Of a stretch of DNA of 64,000 nt, positions 25,472 to 33,472 are shown in pieces. The notes beneath the pieces are model-generated. The model was given only the letters and a program-made list of their open reading frames with translations, did not search any database and was not told the DNA's origin. Source of the stretch: an uncultured Oscillibacter sp. GTDB lineage: Bacteria; Bacillota; Clostridia; Oscillospirales; Oscillospiraceae. How positions within the stretch are numbered: position 1 is the first letter of the stretch; every line of letters starts with the position of its first letter. The DNA lies in assembly GCA_910587705.1 (NCBI GenBank), contig CAJUMX010000009.1, forward strand, positions 61,472 through 125,471. The letters are read 5' to 3'. A program made the position numbers and the translations under genes.

Positions 25472-26563
25472 ATGAAAGGAAAAATCGCGTTTTTTGAGGG
25501 CAGTAAGAAGTTTGGGATCGTGGAACACGATCTGCCGGAGCCGGAGGAAGGCGCGTTGCTGGTCAAGGTTCTGTGTACGAACATCTGCGGCTCAGACGTG
25601 AAGAACTGGAAAGGCGCCTCCTCAGTGGGTGTGGGGGAGAAACCCACCTGCCAGGGCCATGAGTTTGTGGGTGAGGTCTATAAGCTGGGCAGGGGCGTGG
25701 CGCTGGATAGCATGGGCAACCCCGTCAAGGTAGGAGACCGGATCGTGGCGCCCTATTACATCACCTGCGGTGAATGTGGGCCCTGTAAGGCGGGCCGGGC
25801 GGATCTGTGCGAGAATGCCTACATCCATCTGGGCTCGGTGCCGGATCAGTGGCCGTATTTCGGAGGCACCTTTGCCACCCATTACTACATCTACCCCCAC
25901 CAGAAGTTTTATAAAGTGCCTGACGACGTACCCAACGAGCTGGCGGTAGGTGCCAACTGCGCTTTTTCCCAAGTTTACTATGGCCTGGAGCGGGCTGGGC
26001 TGAAGGTCGGCGAGACACTGCTGATCCAGGGCGCGGGTGGCTTGGGCCTGTACGCGGCGGCGATCGCTCGGGAAAAGGGCGCTGCCGTCATTGTCGCGGA
26101 CGGCGTCGGTGAGAGGCTGGAGCTGGCGAAGCGGTTCGGCGCAAATCATACAATTAACATCAGCGAGGTGTCCGATCTATCTGACCGGGAGGTCCTTATC
26201 AAGGAGCTGACCGGCGGCAAGGGTGTGGACGTGGCCATGGAGGTGACGGGCTTTGCTGGTGCTTTCGAGGAAGGAATCCACCACCTGGCGGTCATGGGAC
26301 GCTACATTGTAATTGGTATCAACTCCACCGCCGTCAGCGCGGATATCCACCCGGGCTACATCACGCGAAAGGCGCTGACCGTTTACGGTGTGGTCCGCTA
26401 TCTGCCAGAGTATTTGTATAAGTCCCTGCAATTCATTGAGAAATTCCAGAACAAGTATCCCTTCAAGGAGTTTTCGGAGCGGACCTTCACCCTGGAGGAG
26501 TTGGGAGAGGCGTTGCGGCTCTCGGCGGACCGCAAGATCACCAGGGCTATCATCAAACCGTAA
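25472..26563 (+). CDS. Zinc-dependent medium-chain dehydrogenase
   Basis: This 363-residue MDR enzyme has catalytic-zinc residues in NICGSDVKNW and CQGHEFVGEV, and a structural-zinc loop CGECGPCKAGRADLC near residue 100. The Rossmann fingerprint is IQGAGGLGLYA near residue 188. It oxidises a secondary alcohol or polyol with NAD(P). The segment GSVPDQWPYFGG is reminiscent of L-threonine/sorbitol-type enzymes but does not fix the substrate. AAAGGAG lies 8 nt upstream of the ATG. It follows the LysR gene and is closed by a very long hairpin. Confidence 0.9.
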   Translation: MKGKIAFFEGSKKFGIVEHDLPEPEEGALLVKVLCTNICGSDVKNWKGASSVGVGEKPTCQGHEFVGEVYKLGRGVALDSMGNPVKVGDRIVAPYYITCGECGPCKAGRADLCENAYIHLGSVPDQWPYFGGTFATHYYIYPHQKFYKVPDDVPNELAVGANCAFSQVYYGLERAGLKVGETLLIQGAGGLGLYAAAIAREKGAAVIVADGVGERLELAKRFGANHTINISEVSDLSDREVLIKELTGGKGVDVAMEVTGFAGAFEEGIHHLAVMGRYIVIGINSTAVSADIHPGYITRKALTVYGVVRYLPEYLYKSLQFIEKFQNKYPFKEFSERTFTLEELGEALRLSADRKITRAIIKP

Positions 26564-26567
26564 TGCC

Positions 26568-26624
26568 GGGCGGAATGACTCCCGCTTTTCGAACCTTTTT
26601 CGAAGAGCGGGAGTTATTCCGCCC
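26568..26624 (+). terminator. 25-bp hairpin after the zinc dehydrogenase
   Basis: The arms 26568-26592 and 26600-26624 pair completely, counting two G-T wobbles, around a T-rich 7-nt loop. It starts 4 bp after the stop codon. No T tract follows the second arm. It is much longer than a usual terminator, so it may instead be a mobile palindromic repeat or an RNA-processing site. Confidence 0.6.
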
Positions 26625-26841
26625 AGAAAGCTTTGCGATTGTGCGTTTTTTTGTTTCCAACCTCCCGCGTCCAGCGTCCGAAATTTTAAGAGTCCAAAGT
26701 TCCTCGCGCAACACTAAGAGCATCGCATAACTTGTGTAAATTATACGGGCTATACGGATGATGACAAGCAAAGACTTATTTGCGTGGAGTTTGCGGTTCC
26801 GGAATTAAACTATTGCGAGAGATTTAGATTTTTCTCAAGCC

Positions 26842-26870
26842 TTGCCATCGCCGGGAAAATATGTTAAAAT
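26842..26870 (+). promoter_or_regulatory. Promoter of the chemotaxis receptor gene
   Basis: TTGCCA (26842-26847), a 17-bp spacer and TAAAAT (26865-26870) lie 132 bp upstream of the ATG. The 26625-26841 stretch before it shows no gene. Confidence 0.55.
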
Positions 26871-26880
26871 AAAAAGCCGT

Positions 26881-26995
26881 CAAATTTAAGCCGGGCGCTG
26901 TGGTTCCGCATACACCCAGGGCTTGGGTTTTTTAGGATTGGGAGACTGCTTGGCGGCCAAGGAAGCGTACCCCCAAAAACTTTTTTCTATGGAGG
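26881..26995 (+). promoter_or_regulatory. Structured 5' leader with alternative hairpins
   Basis: The leader can form AAGCC...GGCTT closing an inner GGG/CCC and TGT/ACA stem, or instead ACCCA/TGGGT followed directly by TTTTTT. A second unit has CTTGG/CCAAG nested in TTGGG/CCCAA, followed by AAACTTTTTT. Mutually exclusive stems before T runs look like an attenuator or riboswitch. No known class was recognised; c-di-GMP-I consensus was looked for and not found. Confidence 0.4.
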
Positions 26996-27002
26996 AGAGT
27001 TT

Positions 27003-29030
27003 ATGAAATTCCTTGCAAACAAGAAGCTGGCCGCGCGAATTGGAATCATCACAACCGCCATTACCCTAGTCGGCATGCTGCTGCTCTGGATCATTGTGTC
27101 CACCGACGCGGCGGCCACAGTCAAGGGCCACATTACCAACCAAATGACCGACGCCGTGGAATCCAGAGCCGCGATTATCGACGACTATGTGGTTTCTGCG
27201 GAAGAATATATGACCGCTTTTGCTTTGGGCAGCGAGGTTTCCGACCTGCTGCGAAACCCCGACGACCCTGAGCTGCTGCGCCGGGCGCAGAAATACACCG
27301 AGGACTTTGCCGCCGTCAAAGGCATTTTCGAGGGGCTGTACATTGCGACCACGGATACCCATGTCCTTACCCACACCTCCCAAGGGGCCATCGGCATGAC
27401 TACCCGGTCGGGAGATTCTTTGAAGAGCTTCCAGAATACCATCCTGGCCCAGAAGCAGCTGACCAATCTGGGGATCATGAAGTCCCCCGGCACCGGCAGC
27501 ATGATTTTATCCATGTACTATCCCATCTTTGAGGGTCAGCGCTGCATCGGCTATGTGGGAGCCGGCGTTTACGCCAGCCACCTGATGGATGCGCTGCTGA
27601 ATCTGAACATCAAGGGCCTCCCGGACAGCGAGTATGTGTTCTTGAATGTGGATACCGGCGTATACCTCTATCATAAGGACAACGCGCTTTTGAACACCGA
27701 AACCACCGACGCCGGATACCAGGAGATTATTCGGCGTATTCAGGCAGACGGCTCTACCCAGGCCGGTACATATTCCTACCGGGATGAGAACGGGGAAAAC
27801 GAGCTGGTGGTCTACAAATATCTGAAAGACCGGGGCTGGGTGTTCATGGTGCGGGACAACGCCGCGGAGGTTTACAGCTCCGTTATGGAGGTGCGCCTGA
27901 TTGTGGGTGCGCTGTGCGCGGTCATGGCGGCGGCCATCATTTTCATTACTCTCCTGATTCTGCGGCGGGAGGGTCGGGAGCTTATGGTGGTCGAGCGGGC
28001 CATTGGCCGGCTGGGAGACCTGAATCTCTCCGCGGACCGGGAACTGGAGATTTTTTACGACCGGGAGGACGAGATTGGCATGATCGCCCAGACCACCCAT
28101 CGCGTCTGCGGCTGTCTGCGGGAAACCATTGACGACGTGGGCCGCATCCTGGGCGAAATGGCCGACGGCAATTTGTCCGTGGACGTGACGAAAAACGAGT
28201 CCTATTACATTGGCGACTTCCTGGCCCTGTCGGAGAGCCTGAAATCCATCCGCTCCAACCTGACCAACGTGATTCGGGACATCTCCCAGGTGGCCCGGCA
28301 GGTGGACTCCAGCGCCGGCCGGGTCTCCACCGGCGCCCAGGCCCTCTCCCAGGGAACGCTGGAGCAGGCGGCCTCCATAGACGGGCTGGTGTCCAATGTA
28401 ACCGCCATTACGTCTCAAATTCAGACCAGCGCCGTGCGCTGCGGAAATGCCAGCGAGTTGGTGGATAAGGCAACCGGATACGCCGCCGAGGCCGACACCA
28501 AAATGGAGCAGCTCACCGCAGCCACGCGGAACATCGACCGCTCCTCCAACCAGATTGGAACCATTATCAAAACCATTGAGGACATCGCCTTCCAGACCAA
28601 CATTCTGGCCCTCAACGCGGCGGTGGAGGCCGCCCGGGCCGGCAGTGCCGGCAAAGGCTTCTCCGTGGTGGCGGACGAGGTCCGCAATCTGGCCGCCAAG
28701 TCTGCCGAGGCGGTCCAGAATACCAACACGCTGGTCAGCCGCTCCATCCAGGATGTGAAAACCGGAACGGAGTCCACTGATTTGGCCGTTTCCGCTATGC
28801 AGGTCATCAACGACTGCATCCAGTCCATCAAGACCTTGATGGATGAAATCGCCGCCGCCAGCGTCCAGCAGTCGGACATGATTGCCCTGGTAGAAAACGG
28901 AATTCGGGAGATTTCCGCCGTGGTGCAGACAAACTCCGCAGCTGCGGAAAAAAGCGCCGCAGTCTCCAAGGAGCTGTCCGGGCAGGCCCGAACGCTCAGC
29001 GATTTGATCAGCCGGTTCCATATCGCTTAA
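27003..29030 (+). CDS. Methyl-accepting chemotaxis protein with dCache-type sensor
   Basis: This 675-residue receptor has an N-terminal membrane segment (residues about 14-34), an outside Cache sensor domain (about 40-300, with GTGSMILSMYYPIF and YVGAGVYAS), a second membrane segment (IVGALCAVMAAAIIFITLLIL), a HAMP region and a cytoplasmic signalling domain with the highly conserved hairpin tip stretch centred on AFQTNILALNAAVEAARAG. It senses a small extracellular ligand and modulates CheA. GGAGGAG precedes the ATG. A type IV pilus operon is present in the window but no che or flagellar genes are. The ligand could be a nutrient of the adjacent catabolic island, which is only a guess. Confidence 0.92.
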   Translation: MKFLANKKLAARIGIITTAITLVGMLLLWIIVSTDAAATVKGHITNQMTDAVESRAAIIDDYVVSAEEYMTAFALGSEVSDLLRNPDDPELLRRAQKYTEDFAAVKGIFEGLYIATTDTHVLTHTSQGAIGMTTRSGDSLKSFQNTILAQKQLTNLGIMKSPGTGSMILSMYYPIFEGQRCIGYVGAGVYASHLMDALLNLNIKGLPDSEYVFLNVDTGVYLYHKDNALLNTETTDAGYQEIIRRIQADGSTQAGTYSYRDENGENELVVYKYLKDRGWVFMVRDNAAEVYSSVMEVRLIVGALCAVMAAAIIFITLLILRREGRELMVVERAIGRLGDLNLSADRELEIFYDREDEIGMIAQTTHRVCGCLRETIDDVGRILGEMADGNLSVDVTKNESYYIGDFLALSESLKSIRSNLTNVIRDISQVARQVDSSAGRVSTGAQALSQGTLEQAASIDGLVSNVTAITSQIQTSAVRCGNASELVDKATGYAAEADTKMEQLTAATRNIDRSSNQIGTIIKTIEDIAFQTNILALNAAVEAARAGSAGKGFSVVADEVRNLAAKSAEAVQNTNTLVSRSIQDVKTGTESTDLAVSAMQVINDCIQSIKTLMDEIAAASVQQSDMIALVENGIREISAVVQTNSAAAEKSAAVSKELSGQARTLSDLISRFHIA

Positions 29031-29090
29031 GGGGCTGGTCCCGCCGTTTTCCGCCACTTCCGGTGATGCTTTGAAATGAAATAGAAAACC

Positions 29091-29119
29091 ACGAGGGCGG
29101 CCTTCATGGCCGCCCTCGT
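29091..29119 (+). terminator. Terminator after the chemotaxis receptor
   Basis: A perfect 12-bp stem (ACGAGGGCGGCC / GGCCGCCCTCGT) with a 5-nt loop is followed by GTTGTATATGT, 60 bp past the stop. It also lies just beyond the end of the convergent DUF262 gene. Confidence 0.65.
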
Positions 29120-29174
29120 GTTGTATATGTCTGCCTTACACTGGTCCCTGGCGGAAGGCGGGACCCGCCTGAGG

Positions 29175-31739
29175 TCAATTCCCAAGCGGGTCCCATTCTA
29201 TGCGCTTAAAGCAGGTAGGGAGCTGTGGCCCGGAGGAGCGCCGCTTTTCACAGTGGAACGCCCGCAATCGCTCCCAGCCTTCTTGGTCCTGGACACTGAT
29301 GCCGGACCGCTCGGTATAGAGCTTGCGTGACCGGACGCCTTCCTGCTCCTGCCAGATCAGCGTTTCACCAAAGGCGGCCTCGATTTCTTCCCTGTGGTCT
29401 TTCAGCCCCTGAAAGAACGTTTGGTTTTTTTCCGCGTCGCCGTAGTCAATGTAAAGCTCCACCCGGGCGGCGTCGAAATTCGCCACACACCCAATCAGAA
29501 CGTAAGGGCGCTTTGTGGCCCCGTAAACGGCGTTGTTTTTCGTGGGGCTGACGTTGTGGAAGGTCCCAGTGGCCTTTTGAATTTCCTCCAGGGCATACTG
29601 CCAGTATTGCTGCCGCAAAGCGCCGCTTCCGTCTCCGCTGTCTGGCTCCGGCGCGTCCTCCAGGAAAAAGATCAGGTCACCGGGGTCCTCTCCATAGTGG
29701 TCAAAGAGCTTTAGGAGTGTGCTGATTTTGCGCTGGGTAGAGAGCCCGGTGTTCAGATAAATCTCCTGGTCGATCCCTTCCGCCGCGCCGAAGGCGTCCT
29801 CTGTCCGCGCGAAGTGCTTCGCCAGGTCCGCGCTGCTCTCTGTTCTGGCTAGGTAGTTGAGATAGGAGCGGTCCCGCACGTGGAGCTCCCGGACCACTGC
29901 CGCGTACATCTCGGCCCAGCTTTTCGCTTCGTGTTCGCTTCCATGAAAACGGTATTTCACCAAAATGCGGCCCGTCAGGTTGGCGCCGTCGTCCAGCGCC
30001 GCCTCATCATATTGCTTTTTCGGCGCGGAATAAGCCGTTGCGGCATAGGGCCACAGCTTTAACGCCAGGGTCGTTAGTTCCTGGGTTCGCTCCTCTAACT
30101 CTGGGAGACCCCAGCGGTCCTTTTGGGCAATCCTCTGGTTCAGCTTTAATCCGCTTTGGAGATATCCGTCCGGCATGGACTTCTTCTCGGAAAACGGCGC
30201 GTTGCTGTATTGGGCGTTGTAGGCCGTCAGGGTGAGGTTAGCCAGCCGATGGAGCCATTCCTGGTGAATTTCCTCCGCCCGGTCCCCCAGCTCGGCGCTC
30301 CAGGCGGGGGTCAGCTTCTGGGGACAGATGTGCTCAATGGTGTATTCCCCGCTGTCCAGCCGTCTGTAAATTTCCTTGTACTCCGCGCTGTCCCCGTTTT
30401 CCAGCCTCTCGAAAAGATAGGCCCGGTGCCGGGACAGCATGGTATAGACGTTTCGGTGCCGCAGTCCCTCGGCAAAGGCGCTGTCCGTGGGAAAGGCGGC
30501 CTTTTCCCGCTTGTTGGAGAGAATGTACTTCAACTTTTCTACAAACTGAACGTAGGTCCCGTCTAGCCGCTTCACATCGCCGCAGAGGGAGAGGAATACC
30601 TTATAGAGGGCGTTGGAGGGCAGGTCGCAGATGACCCGCCGCAGGAGATAAGACTCCACCGTCCGGCATACCTGGGCCACGCCATCCAGCGTCAGCAGGT
30701 CGGGGTGCTCTTCCTGGACCCGGAATACCTCCATGAAAAAGGGGCAGGTGACGCTGCTCTCAAAGCGGCTCAAACGGTAGAGCGAGGACTGGAGAAGCTG
30801 GGGAAAGTCAGGGCTTCCGGAGAGCTTTTGATACCGTTTGGCGTAGTCCAGCAGGTCCCGCAGCAGGGCCTCCATGGGTCCGTGCTTTTCCGCGTAGTCC
30901 TTAAAGGCGGGATACACGTCCCGGGTGCTGACAGTCCGCCGGAGCTTCAAGCCCAAATAGTCCCGGATAAAGGGGCTGACGTCGTAGGACCCGGTTCGGC
31001 TGTCATAGCCGGCCTTTTTCTCAATGGGGTTCCAGTAGAGGTCATAATAACGCTCCTGGTCCTCCATGGATAGGCCCATCAAGACGTAGTTGCGAATCTT
31101 GTCGCCCTCGCTGAGCTCCAGGCCGGTGGAGTTCAAGCTTTCGAATACCAGCTGGGGATCGTCATAGGGCAGGGTCAGGGCGATGTCGATAATCTGCAGA
31201 TGCTCTGCGGCTGTGAACAGGCGGTCCACGGGGACCTCGTTCTTTTGAATCTGTTCATAGAAAAAGAGGTAATTCTGGGTGAGGTTGGAGGTCCGGTCAT
31301 AGTCAGCAGGATCGCCCCACAGCCGCTCATAGGCGTCCTGGTCTCCCTTCATGGGCTTGAGTTTCATTTTTTTGACCTTGGGGTTGATCTCGTCCACCAG
31401 ATAGGTCTTGGTAATTCGGTCATAGAGCAGGCCGTCCTCCGGTTTGATCTTGCCCTCTCGCGCCAGGTTCGCCATGGCCAGGAACAGAAGAGAAACGGTG
31501 GTGACGCGCTGTTGGCCGTCGATCAGCAGCAACTCAAAGCTGTTGCCCATGGGGTCGCTGACGGAGACGATGCCGCCGAAGAAGTGCCAGGGCTTATTCT
31601 CCCGGATCATCTTTATAAGGTCGCTGTAGAGCTTCTGACAGTGTTCCGCTTTCCAGTTGTAGTTGCGCTGATATACTGGCACCACCAGCTTGCTGGCGCT
31701 TTTCAAATACTGGGCCAGGGACTTGGCTTGTCCGTTCAT
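29175..31739 (-). CDS. DUF262-DUF1524-DUF4268 protein (GmrSD/BrxU-like type IV restriction nuclease family)
   Basis: This 854-residue protein starts with a DUF262 (GmrS-type ParB-like NTPase) domain: VPVYQRNYNW near residue 22 and LIDGQQRVTTVSLL near 75. A DUF1524 His-Me finger nuclease domain follows around residues 430-560 with TIEHICPQ and HRLANLTLT. The C-terminal 140 residues match DUF4268 (YWQYALEEIQ, ARVELYIDYGD, FFQGLKDHREEIEAAFGE), often found in restriction-related proteins. It probably cleaves modified phage DNA with nucleotide control. The ATG at 31739 has GGGAG upstream; 90 bp of earlier open frame lacks support. It stands alone beside a decayed integrase, consistent with transfer. 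Confidence 0.88.
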   Translation of the reverse strand: MNGQAKSLAQYLKSASKLVVPVYQRNYNWKAEHCQKLYSDLIKMIRENKPWHFFGGIVSVSDPMGNSFELLLIDGQQRVTTVSLLFLAMANLAREGKIKPEDGLLYDRITKTYLVDEINPKVKKMKLKPMKGDQDAYERLWGDPADYDRTSNLTQNYLFFYEQIQKNEVPVDRLFTAAEHLQIIDIALTLPYDDPQLVFESLNSTGLELSEGDKIRNYVLMGLSMEDQERYYDLYWNPIEKKAGYDSRTGSYDVSPFIRDYLGLKLRRTVSTRDVYPAFKDYAEKHGPMEALLRDLLDYAKRYQKLSGSPDFPQLLQSSLYRLSRFESSVTCPFFMEVFRVQEEHPDLLTLDGVAQVCRTVESYLLRRVICDLPSNALYKVFLSLCGDVKRLDGTYVQFVEKLKYILSNKREKAAFPTDSAFAEGLRHRNVYTMLSRHRAYLFERLENGDSAEYKEIYRRLDSGEYTIEHICPQKLTPAWSAELGDRAEEIHQEWLHRLANLTLTAYNAQYSNAPFSEKKSMPDGYLQSGLKLNQRIAQKDRWGLPELEERTQELTTLALKLWPYAATAYSAPKKQYDEAALDDGANLTGRILVKYRFHGSEHEAKSWAEMYAAVVRELHVRDRSYLNYLARTESSADLAKHFARTEDAFGAAEGIDQEIYLNTGLSTQRKISTLLKLFDHYGEDPGDLIFFLEDAPEPDSGDGSGALRQQYWQYALEEIQKATGTFHNVSPTKNNAVYGATKRPYVLIGCVANFDAARVELYIDYGDAEKNQTFFQGLKDHREEIEAAFGETLIWQEQEGVRSRKLYTERSGISVQDQEGWERLRAFHCEKRRSSGPQLPTCFKRIEWDPLGN

Positions 31740-31773
31740 GCAATCCGCTCCCATCTGTCGGTTTTGGGAACAT

Positions 31774-31800
31774 TCTATAACACGGCGGCGGAAAAAGCAA
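31774..31800 (-). promoter_or_regulatory. Candidate promoter of the DUF262 gene
   Basis: On the minus strand TTGCTT (31795-31800) and TATAGA (31774-31779) are separated by 15 bp, short but usable, 34 bp before the start. Confidence 0.3.
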
Positions 31801-31961
31801 GCCTGGGGAGAGGGGACTATGCGTTTCACCTCATAACGTGCCCATCCATATGAAGAACGGATGAAGAGCGGCTGCTTACCGCGGCCGCCTTTCTTTCGGT
31901 AGTAGCAAAGGAACCTCCCGTCTAGGCCGGGGGAAAACAGCTTATAGTGAGAAGAAAAGGC

Positions 31962-31985
31962 CTCTGGTTACGCCAGAGATTTTTC
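31962..31985 (+). terminator. Small hairpin with T run in non-coding region
   Basis: CTCTGG/CCAGAG with a 5-nt loop is followed by ATTTTTC. It may be a remnant terminator of the lost mobile element. The surrounding 31830-32232 stretch has no gene I can support. Confidence 0.35.
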
Positions 31986-32232
31986 ACAGAGCCGGATGTA
32001 ACTTTGCGACGTGAAATTGAAGAAAGCTGACGGAGTTTCTCAGAGCCAGTGAATAAGGAATACCGACAAAGGATACTCAGACTGGTGGATAGGCAAGCGG
32101 CGCCGCTGGAGGAAACGATCCTGGTAGATCTTGCGACAGGGTTTCAACGGGCCCTTAGAATTGTTGGTAAACTAACGTCTAGCTCTTTCGCCAGAGATGA
32201 AGAATACCGGGTGAGGGAAAGGAGGAATTCCC

Positions 32233-32470
32233 ATGGCGAAACGTAGGATGAACGGTGAGGGAGAACATTCGCAAGTGAAAAAATGGCTGCTGAGAGGGAC
32301 GCTGCACGGTGGGCGATGATTTGGAAACCGGAAAGCGTATCACAAAAAATGCCTTTGGCAGGATCCAGGCTGAAATAAAAGAAAGACTCAAACGGGCCAT
32401 GGAGAACAATAAGCGATTCGAGGACTCCAAGAGACAAGACCTCGCGGTAGGGCAATCACTCCTTGGTTAG
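32233..32470 (+). pseudogene. Decayed N-terminus of a Tn916/phage-type tyrosine integrase
   Basis: An AAAGGAGG site and ATG open a frame reading MAKRRMNGEG, the usual start of Tn916-family integrases. After one frameshift the next frame continues with two in-frame stops as ENIRK, EGRCTVGDDLETGKR, ITKNAFGRIQAEIKERLKRA, closely matching the family's arm-binding and early core-binding region. The frame stops at 32470 and the catalytic Arg-His-Arg-Tyr domain is absent. It marks a former integrative element beside the DUF262 defence gene. Confidence 0.7.
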
Positions 32471-32709
32471 ATAATTACGCAAAGCCCCCTATTCGGGAGA
32501 GCACAGCAGAGCAATACCAGGATTTTCATCAAAAAGCGGTATTCGTCGTCCGGCACGGTTCCTGTCGCAAATACCTCAACCAGAATATTAAACCCAGTTT
32601 TTGAACGTTTGCTGAGGCACACTTTTTTTGACAAACGGCGGCGTTTCCTGCGGTCTTGTGGGGCTGGTGCCGGCCCATTGACCGCTACGGTTGGAACTCT
32701 GGAATATTG

Positions 32710-32753
32710 GCAGAACCAGAAAGCCAAATTTGGCTTTCTGGTTCTGCTTTTTT
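32710..32753 (+). terminator. Perfect 19-bp palindromic terminator
   Basis: Two perfectly complementary 19-nt arms (32710-32728 and 32729-32747) are directly followed by TTTTTT. It is the strongest intrinsic terminator in the window, yet no gene on the plus strand precedes it within 240 bp, so it may end an unannotated small RNA or an attenuated transcript. Confidence 0.8.
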
Positions 32754-32793
32754 GTGCCCCATTTACGAGGTGCGAGAATAAGAAGTCATGACA

Positions 32794-32862
32794 AAAGCCC
32801 CTTAGGGTGGCCCGTGAAAGAAATGCGGTTGACAAACCTTTCAGGGCCCCTTAAGGGGCTTT
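32794..32862. repeat. Long imperfect hairpin in non-coding region
   Basis: The arm 32794-32820 (AAAGCCCCTTAGGG... ending GTGAAAG) pairs with 32837-32862 (CTTTCAGGG... ending GGGGCTTT) over about 24 bp with a 16-nt loop. It resembles a palindromic intergenic repeat or the end of a decayed element rather than a terminator, as no T run follows. Confidence 0.5.
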
Positions 32863-32895
32863 GTCTGTACTATGCCCGTCTAGGGATTACGCAAG

Positions 32896-32918
32896 CCTCC
32901 GGCTTAGTCGGAGGTTTT
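32896..32918 (+). terminator. Hairpin between non-coding region and pilus operon end
   Basis: CCTCCG/CGGAGG with a 7-nt loop is followed by TTTT on the plus strand, 6 bp past the end of the minus-strand pilO gene. For the pilus operon the T run is missing, so it may stabilise that mRNA end rather than stop it. Confidence 0.45.
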
Positions 32919-32923
32919 GACTT

Positions 32924-33472
32924 TTATGCCTGGGGATTCGCCTGATATTCGAAAAACACAATGGTTCCGTTGACGGCCACGGTGTCTCGTTCCCCTTGGT
33001 TGGTGGTGATGCTAACGCTGTCCAGCATACAGCGGAAGGTGCTGTCGTGAAGCTGCTGGAGCACCGCCTTGGCAGCCTCATAGGTGCCGGTGGTGAAGGA
33101 TATGGAGATGCTCCGCCGGACAATGGCCTGGGAGGTGTCCACGGTGCTAAAGGAGAGGCTATAGTCCTCCGTAGAGGCCAGGATGGAGTTCAGCTCGAAC
33201 ATGACGGGCTGGAGGTTGTCATAGTCGGCGATGCTCAAGGGCGGGGTCTCGGAGGAGAAGAGGGCCTCCAGCTCCCGCTCCATCCGCCGCTTTTCCTCCA
33301 GACGGAGCTGGGCGGCCTCGATTTCCGTCCGGCAGGACTCCGTTTCCCCAAGGCAACGGTCCCGCTCGGCAGTTTGGGGCATGTAGAACAGCAGCATGTA
33401 GCCGCTGATCAGCAGGATGACGCCAAGCAAGGCCAGAAGCATCCACTCCCGGGTGGTCAGTTGTCTCCTCAT
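32924..33472 (-). CDS. pilO: PilO-like type IV pilus inner-membrane protein
   Basis: This 182-residue protein has a short cytoplasmic start, one membrane segment (MLLALLGVILLISGYMLLFY), a coiled coil (about residues 40-75) and a ferredoxin-like C-terminal domain, the PilO/GspM layout. It is expected to dimerise with PilN and link the outside to PilM. Its ATG overlaps the stop of pilN (ATGA). It is the last gene of the pilus operon. Identification is by architecture and position; sequence identity within this family is low. Confidence 0.8.
   Translation of the reverse strand: MRRQLTTREWMLLALLGVILLISGYMLLFYMPQTAERDRCLGETESCRTEIEAAQLRLEEKRRMERELEALFSSETPPLSIADYDNLQPVMFELNSILASTEDYSLSFSTVDTSQAIVRRSISISFTTGTYEAAKAVLQQLHDSTFRCMLDSVSITTNQGERDTVAVNGTIVFFEYQANPQA

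Noticed and set aside
26881..26995. c-di-GMP-I (GEMM) riboswitch before the chemotaxis receptor
   Set aside because: The conserved core segments of that class are not present; only generic competing hairpins are seen.
27507..29057. A 516-residue minus-strand frame opposite the chemotaxis receptor
   Set aside because: The plus-strand receptor has all domain motifs; the opposite frame is a codon-bias shadow.
32467..32835. A 122-residue minus-strand frame in the non-coding region
   Set aside because: It runs through the perfect terminator palindrome, has no ribosome binding site, and its composition is not protein-like. It is kept only as part of a possible repeat element.
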